Shown: positions 10,351-19,595 of the stretch, one piece after another
How positions within the stretch are numbered: position 1 is the stretch's first letter
Layout of the letters: each line of letters begins with the position of its first letter
Assembly: GCA_019096065.1 (NCBI GenBank)
Contig: JAGUCH010000001.1
Span: 1,240,001-1,304,000 of the forward strand
DNA from: Paracyclopina nana
Lineage: Eukaryota; Arthropoda; Copepoda; Cyclopoida; Cyclopettidae
DNA: 64,000 nucleotides
Reading direction: 5' to 3'
Notes under the pieces: generated by a model
Database searches by the model: none
Seen by the model: the letters and a program-made list of their open reading frames with translations, nothing else
Told to the model about the DNA's origin: nothing
Translations under genes and position numbers: made by a program

Positions 10351-13300
10351 GTGTTAAAGAAGCTACAGTCTTAGGGCACCTAATATCTATTGATGAAAAT
10401 GGGATTATGACTATGCGAATGCCCGATAAATTCAGGTCTGCATTTGATGATTTCCCTATGCCCACAACAAAGAAACAGCTGCAAAAGTTTATTGGGATGA
10501 CAAACTGGTTAAGCCAATACTGCCCCAATATGGCTACTTACACGGCACCATTGCTAGATGTGTTACAAACAGCGCAAGGAAAAGCAGGAAAATTCACTTT
10601 CACTGCTTTCCAGGAAAAATGTTTCTATAAAGTAATAGACGAGATTAAAACGGGTATGTCGTTGGCACTACCACGTTTTAAAGAAGGTTATTTAGTGGTT
10701 GATTCTGGGGTAATAAGTACTTCAGCCTTATTAATGGAGGTGAATGAGGATGGGAAAGCTGTGTGTGTTGGTGCACACAGCGCACGCTTTCCTCTATCGG
10801 TTTGCCTCTCATACCACTCATTTCAACGTGAAGCATTAGGAGTTTTAACAATGATAAACCATTTTAAAAGCATACTATTCGCTTATGAGCGGTTGGTAAT
10901 AGTTACTGATTGCTTATCTATCGCTAGCGTACTTGCTAGTTCGTTTACTGGTAAAGATGCATTTACTCATAGATTAGCAGCTCGTATTTATTCCCTGCCT
11001 GTAGCATGGAAATTGAGGGCTGTACCTCGCACAGAGGTAGAAGTAGTTGATGTATTATTAAATAAATACCATCAAACACCAGAAGGTGAAACTGTATTTT
11101 ATGCGCCTTACTCTATTGCGGGACAGATTACTAAGGATATTTATTCAAATAAATACCCTCTACCCGATGCGATCAAAGATAAGGTGCTTACAACCCAGGA
11201 ATTACTTACACACGTGTATGATACACTTGTGAATTCTGGAACTATGAGTAAGACTCTACTCCAGAAAAGGTTGCATTGCCTAAATGACAAATGGGTTGAC
11301 ATGATCGGCACGAAGCCGCCATTTGTGCACGACGACACGTCAACCTTACTTCAAGCAAAACATGATGATGATGAATTTCTTGAGGACGAGATACTTTCAA
11401 AACTATCTCATTCGTTTCATGGGGAAGCTGATTTTGACTCACCAGTAAATCATATAGAAAATAACTTAAGAGTAGATACAGTAACTGTTAAACGGCGAAT
11501 ATCGCCACATTTACCAGGAATTACACGCAACCTACTCATTAAGTTGCAACAAAATTGTGAAGAAACACAAAAAATAATAAATTTAATTATGCTTTCACCT
11601 CCTGAGAAAGTACCATTAGATGTTGCGGTAAAATACCGAGTTCTTGATGGTGCCTTGTTGGTTATACGCAAGAATGTAAAGTTACCCTTCAGTGTTGCTA
11701 CTAATACAAAAGTGTATATGAGTATGCCTAACTGTGTGTACCTTATGGCATGTATTCATCTGTTACATAACCATTTGGGGAGTAAAAAGACCAATACCCT
11801 TTTTACTCAATCTATGTATTCAACTTACTCAGCCAGAATCAGTCGTATTATTATTGGTGCGTGCATGCATTGTGCTTTATACCGCCAAGCTAATACTAGG
11901 TTTGTTGGGAAGGGGCGTTTCCGCATCCCGACTCAGCCATGGGAATTGGTAATGATTGATTTGGCCAAGTTCGATGACACTTTAGTCAAAGGGTCTTCCG
12001 CAAAAGACCTGTTAGTATTTGTCGATGTTTATTCTAAGATGATAATTGCTAAACCACTATTGGATGCTAAATATAAGCAGGTAGCGAATGCTATGGAAGA
12101 AGTAATTTCTTTGTTTGGGGTGCCAAAAACATTACTTGCAGATAATGGTGCCCAGCTAACGACTAATAAGGCCCTCCAACGCCTTGTTGATCGTTATAAA
12201 ATTAAGGAGTTATGTCATTACCGAACTTTATCGCCATACAAGCATTCGAACGCTTACGCTGAAAATGCTATACGAATAATAAGGAGTGCATTAGTCTTAA
12301 ACTCGAACTCATACAATATGAAGTTATGCGATGTGTTTAAGACTTCTATTTACGCAATAAATAACCGCCCTCTTACTTATTTGGCATATACTGATGATAA
12401 AGGGGTGAAGATCACCCCCACCCCTTTCTCATTATTTTTCGACAAAATGCCGTTCTATCACTTAGGACGGGATGTGTTTGAAATACTTAGTGAAAGCGAG
12501 GACAAAATTCATAAAGCTGAATGGCGTCAACGCATGCGCGAATATGATCTAGAAGAACAGTTCCACTTAGAAAAAATGAAGGCTACTGAAAGGCCTTCCT
12601 TTAAACCTGAGATTGGATCTTTAGTTTTGGTTATAAAACACCCCATAAATAAACAACGGTATAAATTTATGGATGATTTATTTGAAGTCATAGACATTGG
12701 ACAGCATTCAACTGTGACTGTAAAGCCGTATCTTTATGATGGGCTTACTCGTGAAGTAAGCTTAGATCATGTTAAGTTATATCGATTCCACGAACTATAT
12801 AGATTTCTTCCGGAAAAGTTGTCCAACCTCTTGAAACGACCTTACACTCCGGAAGAAATTCTACGTAAAAAAGCAAGGAATGAGGTTATTGAATTTCTTG
12901 AAGGGGCAGCCCCTGAAAGTCATGATTATAGTTTGCGGGGTCATACAAAGGCCTCTAGTATAGTGGCCTCGCAAAGTTCATTGATTTCACAGTCCACATC
13001 AATGGACACAGAGCCAAGTGCGATTCACCAAACCTATAAGCGCTCTGGTTCTATTCTCATGCAAAAGGCAGCGAGCTTGTTTAAGCCCTCAGATATTTTG
13101 CGAATACAGGAGGAAAATAAACAACTCGTGCAAAAGCAATGGGAACAATATGATCGTAAGAAGTTAGAAGAAAAATACCTAGCTGACAATGCTGGTAATA
13201 ATATTCTCCACAAAGAAGCAAGTGATTCTTTGTCGGACACTGGCACTGATGATTTTATTGAACAAGCAATTGCACTAAGTGCTAATACAGGGCCAAATGA

Positions 13301-14123
13301 AGCATTTTATGAGGACATGCTGGCCTTAAGCCAACGTGGCCCTCCGACTTTTGCTGAAATGGCCCAACAAGAACGGTTATACCCGAATTTACCAAGTGTC
13401 AAACCTGACCATATTAGTACTCCTGATCGCTCGAACGTCAGTGAAGGGACACTTGCAGGGGTCAGCCCTGTAAAGTGGGCCTTTCGTGGCCAATACCGTG
13501 ATCAACGTGTGCCAGATATACCTGAAAGTCCGGAGAAATATCACACTCCTGACCAAAGTATGTCCGCAACTCCTAATAAGGACAATGATAATATAGAGGA
13601 GGTTGTTGAAAAAGCAGCATCTTTCATCGCACCTTCCAAATTTGACACTGACCTAGAATCTTTATCTGCTGGCCTGGAAAGTATGCAATTAGCACTGCCT
13701 ACTGATCCATTCGGCGGAAATACACACGACGATGAAAATGAAAGTAGTGATAGTGATGACACAACCACAATTTATTATACAGCTCGTAAAAATCTGCGGC
13801 GTACACCGCTGACAAAAAGCATTAAACAGAATGTTCAAAAAGCAATCGATATTGTACGACGCCAGTTAGAACTCTCACCACGTAAACGGCCTCCCTCTCC
13901 ACCAATCGATAATCCTATGGAAGGGCCCAGTGCCCCGAAACCGGAGATTTATGGAGCTGAAGGAGGGGAGCCTCAAGTTCGGTATACTATAATGAAAAGT
14001 CCGGTCAGAAAACCTGATTTGCAACCAAGAAATAGTGAGTTACCAAATGCGGGAGTACCACAAACTGTGCCAAGCACAGACGTACATGAAGCACTCCTCG
14101 GCAAAGGTTACACCTTTGGGTGA
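10338..14123 (+). CDS. pol: Pol part 2: RT connection, RNase H, integrase, tail
   Basis: This frame is open from 10338 and lies -1 relative to part 1; the first ATG is 10407, inside a domain. It opens with the typical RT connection (KKQLQKFIGMTNWLSQYCP), then RNase H with Asp, Glu and Asp in VVDSG, REAL and VTDCLS. The integrase follows with an N-terminal HHCC zinc finger (CIHLLHNHLG...CMHC), catalytic Asp near 11955, Asp in ADNGAQ at 12141 and Glu in AYAENA at 12261. The last two are 39 residues apart, against 35 usually. A GPY/F-like C-terminal module follows (GSLVLVIKHP, about 12615). After it come some 440 residues of acidic, Ser/Pro-rich sequence with a coiled coil (EENKQLVQKQWEQYDRKKLE). 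No canonical -1 heptamer is seen at the junction, so an indel is as likely as programmed shifting. Confidence 0.85.
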   Translation, partial: KTQLGVKEATVLGHLISIDENGIMTMRMPDKFRSAFDDFPMPTTKKQLQKFIGMTNWLSQYCPNMATYTAPLLDVLQTAQGKAGKFTFTAFQEKCFYKVIDEIKTGMSLALPRFKEGYLVVDSGVISTSALLMEVNEDGKAVCVGAHSARFPLSVCLSYHSFQREALGVLTMINHFKSILFAYERLVIVTDCLSIASVLASSFTGKDAFTHRLAARIYSLPVAWKLRAVPRTEVEVVDVLLNKYHQTPEGETVFYAPYSIAGQITKDIYSNKYPLPDAIKDKVLTTQELLTHVYDTLVNSGTMSKTLLQKRLHCLNDKWVDMIGTKPPFVHDDTSTLLQAKHDDDEFLEDEILSKLSHSFHGEADFDSPVNHIENNLRVDTVTVKRRISPHLPGITRNLLIKLQQNCEETQKIINLIMLSPPEKVPLDVAVKYRVLDGALLVIRKNVKLPFSVATNTKVYMSMPNCVYLMACIHLLHNHLGSKKTNTLFTQSMYSTYSARISRIIIGACMHCALYRQANTRFVGKGRFRIPTQPWELVMIDLAKFDDTLVKGSSAKDLLVFVDVYSKMIIAKPLLDAKYKQVANAMEEVISLFGVPKTLLADNGAQLTTNKALQRLVDRYKIKELCHYRTLSPYKHSNAYAENAIRIIRSALVLNSNSYNMKLCDVFKTSIYAINNRPLTYLAYTDDKGVKITPTPFSLFFDKMPFYHLGRDVFEILSESEDKIHKAEWRQRMREYDLEEQFHLEKMKATERPSFKPEIGSLVLVIKHPINKQRYKFMDDLFEVIDIGQHSTVTVKPYLYDGLTREVSLDHVKLYRFHELYRFLPEKLSNLLKRPYTPEEILRKKARNEVIEFLEGAAPESHDYSLRGHTKASSIVASQSSLISQSTSMDTEPSAIHQTYKRSGSILMQKAASLFKPSDILRIQEENKQLVQKQWEQYDRKKLEEKYLADNAGNNILHKEASDSLSDTGTDDFIEQAIALSANTGPNEAFYEDMLALSQRGPPTFAEMAQQERLYPNLPSVKPDHISTPDRSNVSEGTLAGVSPVKWAFRGQYRDQRVPDIPESPEKYHTPDQSMSATPNKDNDNIEEVVEKAASFIAPSKFDTDLESLSAGLESMQLALPTDPFGGNTHDDENESSDSDDTTTIYYTARKNLRRTPLTKSIKQNVQKAIDIVRRQLELSPRKRPPSPPIDNPMEGPSAPKPEIYGAEGGEPQVRYTIMKSPVRKPDLQPRNSELPNAGVPQTVPSTDVHEALLGKGYTFG

Positions 14124-15030
14124 CCTGGCTATGACTGAAAAGGAGCACCTTGCTCATCAAGCTACTCCTGGGGTTGCACACCCCACTGTCAGGCAAACTG
14201 GCCCGGTAGTTCCACAACCGGGTACTCAGAAGCCACCTGAGGCTGCTGTACGAGCTCCGTATGAACCAGAAAAGTTGTCCCCATTACGTTTTCTTCCTCA
14301 TAACCTAAGGAGAAGAAAAAACGTTAACTATCGCTCCCTGGCAGGGTTTCGAGAGTATAATAAAAATAACGTACCTGCGGGTCCTCCTGCGATTGCTCAG
14401 CCTGATCCTCCGGAAGCGTTGACTCATCCGGAAGTAGCAGTGACAGTTGAGCAGGGGACTAGTCCTCCTCAGACTGTTCAACAGCCCCCAGACATGAACC
14501 TTGTGGCGTCCTCTGACCAGCCGAGTAGCTCGGCAGCCACACCATTAGCCGCACCAAAGGAACCTGAAGCCTCGGCCGCTGTCAAGCCAACAGTAGAACC
14601 CGAGATTAGTGAACCCACTCCAATACGGATCCTTCCCAGACGACAACTGCGGGAGAGAAAAGAAACTGTAGATTACAGAAGGTTAGCGGGCATAAGAAAG
14701 TATGGGAAAGAGAAAAGCAAAGCTGGTAAAGAACAAAAATACTTTCCTAATATTCCACGAATAGCTCCTTTGGACCGGGAGGACAAGGAATTCGCCCGTG
14801 TTAGGTTTACAAATACAAAAGAAAGACCGGACCAAAAAGAGAGAGAGTTACTAGAAGAGGTAATTCCTAATTGGAAACTGAATAAAAACATGGCTGCAGT
14901 CCCTGATTATATTCAGTTTCTTAAAGCGACTGGCATGGATCACCAAGATGATAGCAACATAAATGAAATGAAGCGGCTGCGTCTCACCTATGATGAACTA
15001 TACAAGCTAGCTTTTAAGAAGTTTAAATAG
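14047..15030 (+). CDS. Proline-rich basic protein or frame-shifted Pol tail, internal repeat
   Basis: The frame is open from 13996, overlapping the pol tail by 128 bases in the +1 register; the first ATG is 14047. Composition (Pro, Glu, Arg) matches the pol tail, so it may be the tail's continuation after a one-base change, or a separate protein. It holds a duplicated module of about 29 residues: 14278-14364 (SPLRFLPHNLRRRKNVNYRS) and 14617-14703 (TPIRILPRRQLRERKETVDY), each followed by LAGxRxY. The modules look like basic nucleic-acid-binding or nuclear-targeting segments. No family is recognised. The frame ends at TAG 15030. Confidence 0.6.
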   Translation: MREYHKLCQAQTYMKHSSAKVTPLGDLAMTEKEHLAHQATPGVAHPTVRQTGPVVPQPGTQKPPEAAVRAPYEPEKLSPLRFLPHNLRRRKNVNYRSLAGFREYNKNNVPAGPPAIAQPDPPEALTHPEVAVTVEQGTSPPQTVQQPPDMNLVASSDQPSSSAATPLAAPKEPEASAAVKPTVEPEISEPTPIRILPRRQLRERKETVDYRRLAGIRKYGKEKSKAGKEQKYFPNIPRIAPLDREDKEFARVRFTNTKERPDQKERELLEEVIPNWKLNKNMAAVPDYIQFLKATGMDHQDDSNINEMKRLRLTYDELYKLAFKKFK

Positions 15031-15068
15031 AGTTTTGTAAGTACGGACGTGATGACGGTAATTGTAGT

Positions 15069-15085
15069 CCCCATATTTTATGGGG
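15069..15085. other. perfect short hairpin downstream of the pol tail
   Basis: CCCCATA and TATGGGG form a perfect 7-bp stem with a 3-base loop, 39 bases after the stop at 15030. It could contribute to transcript end formation or be chance; no AATAAA is adjacent. Confidence 0.4.
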
Positions 15086-15165
15086 TCACTACCTTTACTT
15101 TGTCAGTCCAATATGGGCGCACCGTTTCACCAATCAAGCGCACCCAAAAAGTAAGTTAATGCAAA

Positions 15166-16592
15166 ATGTCGATTGCGGACCTGAATTTGGCCACTTGCCA
15201 AAAAGATCATAGAAATGGATACGAACGGGCAATGTCTCTTCACATGCCCGCCAGTAAGGTACAATATGCATAAAGGTGATAAGTTGCTGAACAGTACATT
15301 GACAGCAAGAAAACAACTAACGAAACTTACTCTCTGCAGTTCGTTAGCGGTTCTAAAAGTATGTATAAAAATGATGGATGCCATAAGGCACTGGATTTGG
15401 ACTTCCTCTAAGGCTTGTTCAACCCAACAACAAACCAAACCTCGCTTGTTTTGACAAAATAAATGAAGTTTGTGTAGGTTATTTTTACAGTATTGGTATT
15501 GATGGGACAAATAATTTTGTCCTGTTTCCTGACAAATACCGATGCAAATCAAAATTTGACCGGTACTTACGTGTGCTTGCCCCATTCTACTATAGTAGGA
15601 GGCCAAGCTTACAATAGACGATGGGCCGATTGGCCTGAATAAAGTTAACTGTTATATAAGTTATATACAGTAAAGTACTATGAACACGCCATGCAAGAAG
15701 GAAGTTGCAGATGGGCGTAATACCAGAGGGGCTAATGCCCCATCTGAATAGATATGCTTTGAAAACTATGGTTAAAGCTCCACTGAGCTATGTCCAAATG
15801 GAACCGCTATCCACTCCATGCCTCGCGTGGGTTGATAGCTATTGGGACATTCGTACCTTAGTCCAGCAAAAGTTGGCACTAGGCACTGAGCAAGTGGGAC
15901 ACAATAAACCTCACAATACGCATGAGGACTTGTGTTGGCCGCATTACTATATAAAATCTTGGAACGATATTGAAAACTTCCAGAAGAAATTAGGAAAATG
16001 CACAACCCCTGAAATGAGGATTGGGCATCGATAAAAAAGGACGATTATAAATCACACATGTTCTGGCATGGAAACGATACCACAGTAGTATATGCCATAA
16101 AACAAAAACTCTGTTGCAACGACTACTGTGCCTATAATATCAGAGTGTCTCGACCATGACCTGGTTGCATAACGCAGGTCTAGGCGTGACGCCTCCGGAC
16201 TTTGAGTAGGATGGAACATGGAAATCTGTACAAAAATGGGATTCATCTCCCTAAGAAGGGATCTTGAAATACTAAGTACAGCTTTGTGCCTGGGCGAATA
16301 ATCAGCCCAAACTATGGTCTTCTTGCCTCGACAAAATGTGGGGACCCACTCTCTATTGGAATGGGCCGCTCCCTTGTGGCCACTAAAGACAACAAAAAAC
16401 CTATATGCTGGTGAACTCATCAGCTTTGGATACAACTGGGGTATCTTGGAGGTGAACAAGTGTTTCCCCATAAAATACCATTTTACATTTCATTTGCCCA
16501 ACAGTCTATGTGTGACAAACGAAATTGTAATTCTAAATGAAAATAAAGTTCAATATGTGCCGCGTTTCTCTTCTTACTATGGCACGATTTAG
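15166..16592 (+). pseudogene. decayed + strand protein gene, family unknown
   Basis: A series of protein-like + strand fragments lies end to end in shifting frames: 15166-15253 (ATG start), 15340-15411, 15387-15617, 15611-15673, 15667-15720, 15711-16034, 16013-16159, 16156-16209 and 16314-16592. Neighbouring fragments overlap or abut, as expected for one gene of roughly 470 codons hit by several indels. The first gap has a convincing intron: GTAAGG donor at 15254, ACTAAC branch site at 15316, CTCTCTGCAG acceptor ending 15339. The longest fragments are hydrophilic with scattered Trp, Cys and Tyr (for example KSWNDIENFQKKLGKC and LYAGELISFGYNWGILEVNK). A TATATAAG at 15653 lies inside it. Minus-strand frames are also open here but read less like protein. 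Sequencing or assembly indels could mimic decay. Confidence 0.5.
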
Positions 16593-17120
16593 GTTATTGA
16601 TATCATGGATGGTGCCCACGGGCGCCATCGTTTAAATAAAATTGAATAAAATTAGCCTAGCCGATAAGATCTTTTATAGTAAAAGATTCGAAAACATACT
16701 TACCTGAATTTTGTGTGACTGCTCACTGCAGTTCCCACAAAATGCAGAAAATTGTGGAGGGGGGAGTATATATACGTAGCCGCAGGAAATGCAGCCTGCG
16801 CCCCAAAAATTTCACAAAATTTGAGCGCCCTCGTGCTCTGAGAAAGTATTGTAAACAAAATTTCTAGAAAAAACTGGAAATGGCAAACGACTACACAAAA
16901 CTATAAACCTGAACACTAGCACATAAATGTCGCAAAATCTGCTTCATATATTATTATTAGTGCTAACCGAAATTAGCTGAAAAGATCGGTGCTGACAACC
17001 TCAATCTTTTGAATTAATTTCGGTTACGAGCACCCGAACTTGATGCACGCATCAAGACCGAGCTGGAATGCAGAGCTATAATAGCTATGCAAGTCAGTGA
17101 TAACAGATAAAACATAATCT
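16593..17120. other. non-coding stretch with TATA-like box and long hairpin
   Basis: No gene is supported. TATATATA at 16767-16774 is a TATA-like box usable on either strand; on the minus strand a CAG|GTAAGT donor follows at 16704-16698. A long imperfect hairpin spans 16960-17033. The sequence is otherwise AT-rich. Confidence 0.5.
16960..17033. repeat. long imperfect inverted repeat (hairpin)
   Basis: GTGCT, AACCGAAATTA and AAAAGAT on the left pair with ATCTTTT, TAATTTCGGTT and AGCAC on the right. The stem has about 25 pairs, with a 4-base mismatch island and a small bulge, around a 17-base loop. It could be a structured RNA, a miniature-element end or an old foldback repeat. Confidence 0.65.
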
Positions 17121-17450
17121 ATGAGTCTGTTCAAAATGGCTAGACAAAAAACATTTGAGCAAGATAGACTGAAATGTGAGTTGCATTGCGCAAAGACGCT
17201 GAGCCAGCTTTTGTCGAACAGATACCCGACTCCAAGGGGGGCAAAAAGTTGTTATGGAACAAAAATCCAGAGACGCTCCCACACTAGAAAAATCCAGTTT
17301 GAGCGGCTTCGCTTGGAGATGTAGAATGGTGGCGCCACCATGCGCCTAACCACGAACCAAAAACGTTTTGCCCAAGGCTAAAACGAACAATGAAGATTGG
17401 AACCGCCGGTGCACCTACAATTCACCTGGGAAGGTTTTTGAACCTAACTA
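17121..17450 (+). pseudogene. decayed + strand coding remnant
   Basis: An ATG-started frame at 17121-17324 (MSLFKMARQKTFEQDRLKCE) begins protein-like. A second frame then takes over from about 17170 (DAEPAFVEQIPDSKGGKKLL), ending at 17284, and a third protein-like fragment lies near 17370-17450 (KTNNEDWNRRCTYNSPGKVF). The pattern matches a small broken gene. No family is recognised. Confidence 0.3.
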
Positions 17451-18364
17451 AACTCAAAAATGGCCATACTTGGCTCGAGTGGTGACTCAAATTCCGGGAT
17501 TTATTATGCGGGTACAAGGAATAAAATAAAACGTTGCATAAAAGTCAAGAGAATGAAAATGACTAATGTTATAATGATACCGCTAATGATCGCCAGATGG
17601 ACTAACAGAAGAAAAGGTTCAAAGTGCACAAAGATTAGGCATATTGTTAAATAAAAGAAGTGCTGAAATGTGGCTATCTTGCAGTTGCCACATGAATCCC
17701 CTCTTTTTTGGTGGGGAATTCAATTTACGCTAAACACAGCACTAGCAAAACAAGCTAGGTCTGCACACATTGTAGACTGACATGTGAGAAAATGAAAAAT
17801 ACATGTCTTCTAGCCTGATATGGAAAAGAATATTGTGCCATTGCCTAGTGCTTGAGCTTGCTTTTGCTATGTGCAATGACATACGGCCGGTTTTCCAGTC
17901 CTGTAGGGACTACGTTTCCTTCGCCGCACTCAAGGCCGAGCCGGAATGCCCAAGGAAAAAAGGATGCCAAATTGGCATTGGTAGCCCATAAGCACCAACG
18001 CTTGGCCGGTAGTAATCGCAGACACTCAAATATGGTGCTGCATCAAGCCCGAGCTGGAATGCAGGGCTATAATTAGTCCTCATGAGACTGTTCTTAAACA
18101 TGGAAGCATCGTATCAAGACCTAGCTGGAATGCTAGCTTATTTACAGGCCCGAATCTGTGGATTTGGGCCGCTAATGATTAATTATGCAACTGAAATGCA
18201 ACTCTTGACACCTGATACTTGGTATTCGTGGTCCTTTTGGCCATGTAATGTAAATTAATTGAGATAATTAGCTAAAGTCTGTTGGATGATGCTGATCTAC
18301 TGAGCTACTGCTGAACTAGAACGCGAAGTGAGTTGCGGCGAACACAGTAGACACAAAAAGTACT
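17451..18364. other. non-coding stretch with a diverged dispersed repeat
   Basis: No gene is supported; small frames at 17460-17654 and 17803-17991 are unconvincing. A motif, CATCAAG then CCGAGCTGGAATGCAG then GCTATAAT, occurs at about 17048 and 18038, each followed about 60-80 bases later by a GACTGTTC/GTCTGTTC...ATGG segment. Shorter relatives lie near 17928 and 18108. This is an old local duplication. Confidence 0.5.
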
Positions 18365-18377
18365 ATGCACGTGGACT

Positions 18378-18383
18378 TTTATT
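18378..18383 (-). promoter_or_regulatory. polyadenylation signal for antisense gene B
   Basis: AATAAA on the minus strand, about 165 bases past the stop codon in the unspliced sequence and about 108 bases past it if the 3' UTR intron is removed. Confidence 0.55.
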
Positions 18384-18547
18384 GTCCCATAAGGGAGGCC
18401 TCCTGGCTGGTGGGGGCGGGCTGGCCTTGGGCCACGTTGGGGCCAGCCCTGGCCGGTGCGGTGGCCTACCGATAACGAGACGATTTCTGCAAAAGATAAG
18501 ATGAATATAGTGAAGCTGTGATAGCTTAAGTGAATAAGTTAGACTTA

Positions 18548-19086
18548 CTAGACGACTCCTTCGAGGGGGTCCGCCTCCGCCACGCCCATCATGCGGAGGA
18601 CCCACGCAGAAATGCGGGGGAGGTCCTCGGGCTCCGCCCACACGCGGCTGACGAGCCGGTAAAGGCCTCTTGGCCTGGTCCGATGGACCCAAACGAGGGC
18701 GGGGAGCACCACCACGTAATACGTGGCCGCCCCTGCCACGTTCAGGGCCACGCCCTAGAGGATCTCTTCGGCCTGTAATACGGGAAAAAGTCGAGCTTTG
18801 ACCAAATAGATAACGAATAATGCACTTACGAAGCCCTGAACGGGGCAGGGAGGGCACGCCTCATGATGGCCCAAAGGGGCTGCGGGCGGGGCCGCAGGTG
18901 GCTGGGGCCACCCCGCCGCGGACTCGGCCGCGGGGGGCGCCCCTACGGGAGCCTCAGTGGCGGGGGCCACTGTTGTGGTAGAAGGATTCTACATTCCCAA
19001 TGAAAAAGATACAGTTTAACGAAAGGATTCACCGGATTTTAATCGAAATAAAAACTTACGAACAAGCCGTGTAGGAAGCCCGCCAT
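18548..19086 (-). CDS. spliced antisense gene B: small single-pass membrane protein, 130 aa
   Basis: This gene runs antisense to gag-pol. Exons are 19086-19060 (ATG), 18988-18830 and 18754-18548, all joined in phase 0. Introns start GTAAGT and end TAG, 71 and 75 nt. An acceptor 18 bases earlier (CAG at 18773) would bring in an in-frame TAG, so the CTCTAG acceptor at 18755 is preferred. The protein has a 60-residue Pro/Ala/Thr-rich N-terminal part with a CPPC motif, a hydrophobic helix near residues 63-86 (ALNVAGAATYYVVVLPALVW) and a basic then acidic tail. A donor overlaps the stop; splicing it to 18491 changes TAG to TAA, leaving a 3' UTR intron. AATAAA lies at 18383-18378. The gene is much more GC-rich than its neighbours. 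Function is unknown; the architecture resembles gene C. Confidence 0.65.
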
Positions 19087-19595
19087 GTTTTGGACTTTTT
19101 TGTAAACAAGGCGCGCTACCAGAAAAATCCGGTCTGAAATCGGCCAAATTTCGTGTAAAAAAGCCTTTTTTTATTACGCGCCTCTACGAAAAGTCTGGGA
19201 GCGCTGTCAGATGAAGGTAACGGCTTCGCTAATACCTACTACTCCACTTGAATTGGAATTCTTTATTACATATATATAGAATACAAGTAATATAGTATAT
19301 ACTCGAGTATATTGGAAGCTTTGAGATCAGATCAAAATAAAAACAAGACGAGTGCAAGTGCAAAAAGCCGGCTTTAAAAAAGTCTTCAAGGCCTCGAAAA
19401 GTCTACGAGGCCTCGAAAAGTCTGCTAGTCCTTGAAAAAGTGGAAAAGTCTGCGAAGACTGCGGAAAAGTGCGAGTTATAAAGTGAGAAAGTTGCAACGC
19501 GATGAAAGTACAAAGTGCGAAAAGTTACAGAAAACGCGCTTAAATACGTGCGAAAAGAAAGCGTTCTTCGTCTTGCAATAAGTCTGTGGCGATCC
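19087..19595. other. region between antisense genes, 3' UTR of gene C
   Basis: This holds the 3' UTR of gene C, with AATAAA on the minus strand at 19267-19262, and the region upstream of gene B. A short direct repeat (GAGGCCTCGAAAAGTCT and relatives) lies at 19385-19440. No separate gene is seen. Confidence 0.5.

Noticed and set aside
15134-16471. Minus-strand gene across 15-16.5 kb. The 139-codon and 159-codon frames can be chained through GT-AG sites (15570, 15330, 16057, 15856) into one long reading frame.
   Set aside because: The overlapping + strand fragments read far more like protein, have a better intron with branch site, and cover the same bases. Several of the minus donors are weak (GTGTGA, GTACGA). 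Strand-specific RNA would decide.
18530-18778. 82-codon + strand frame opposite antisense gene B.
   Set aside because: GC-rich sequence opens frames on both strands; the minus strand has matching splice sites, a membrane helix and a polyadenylation signal.
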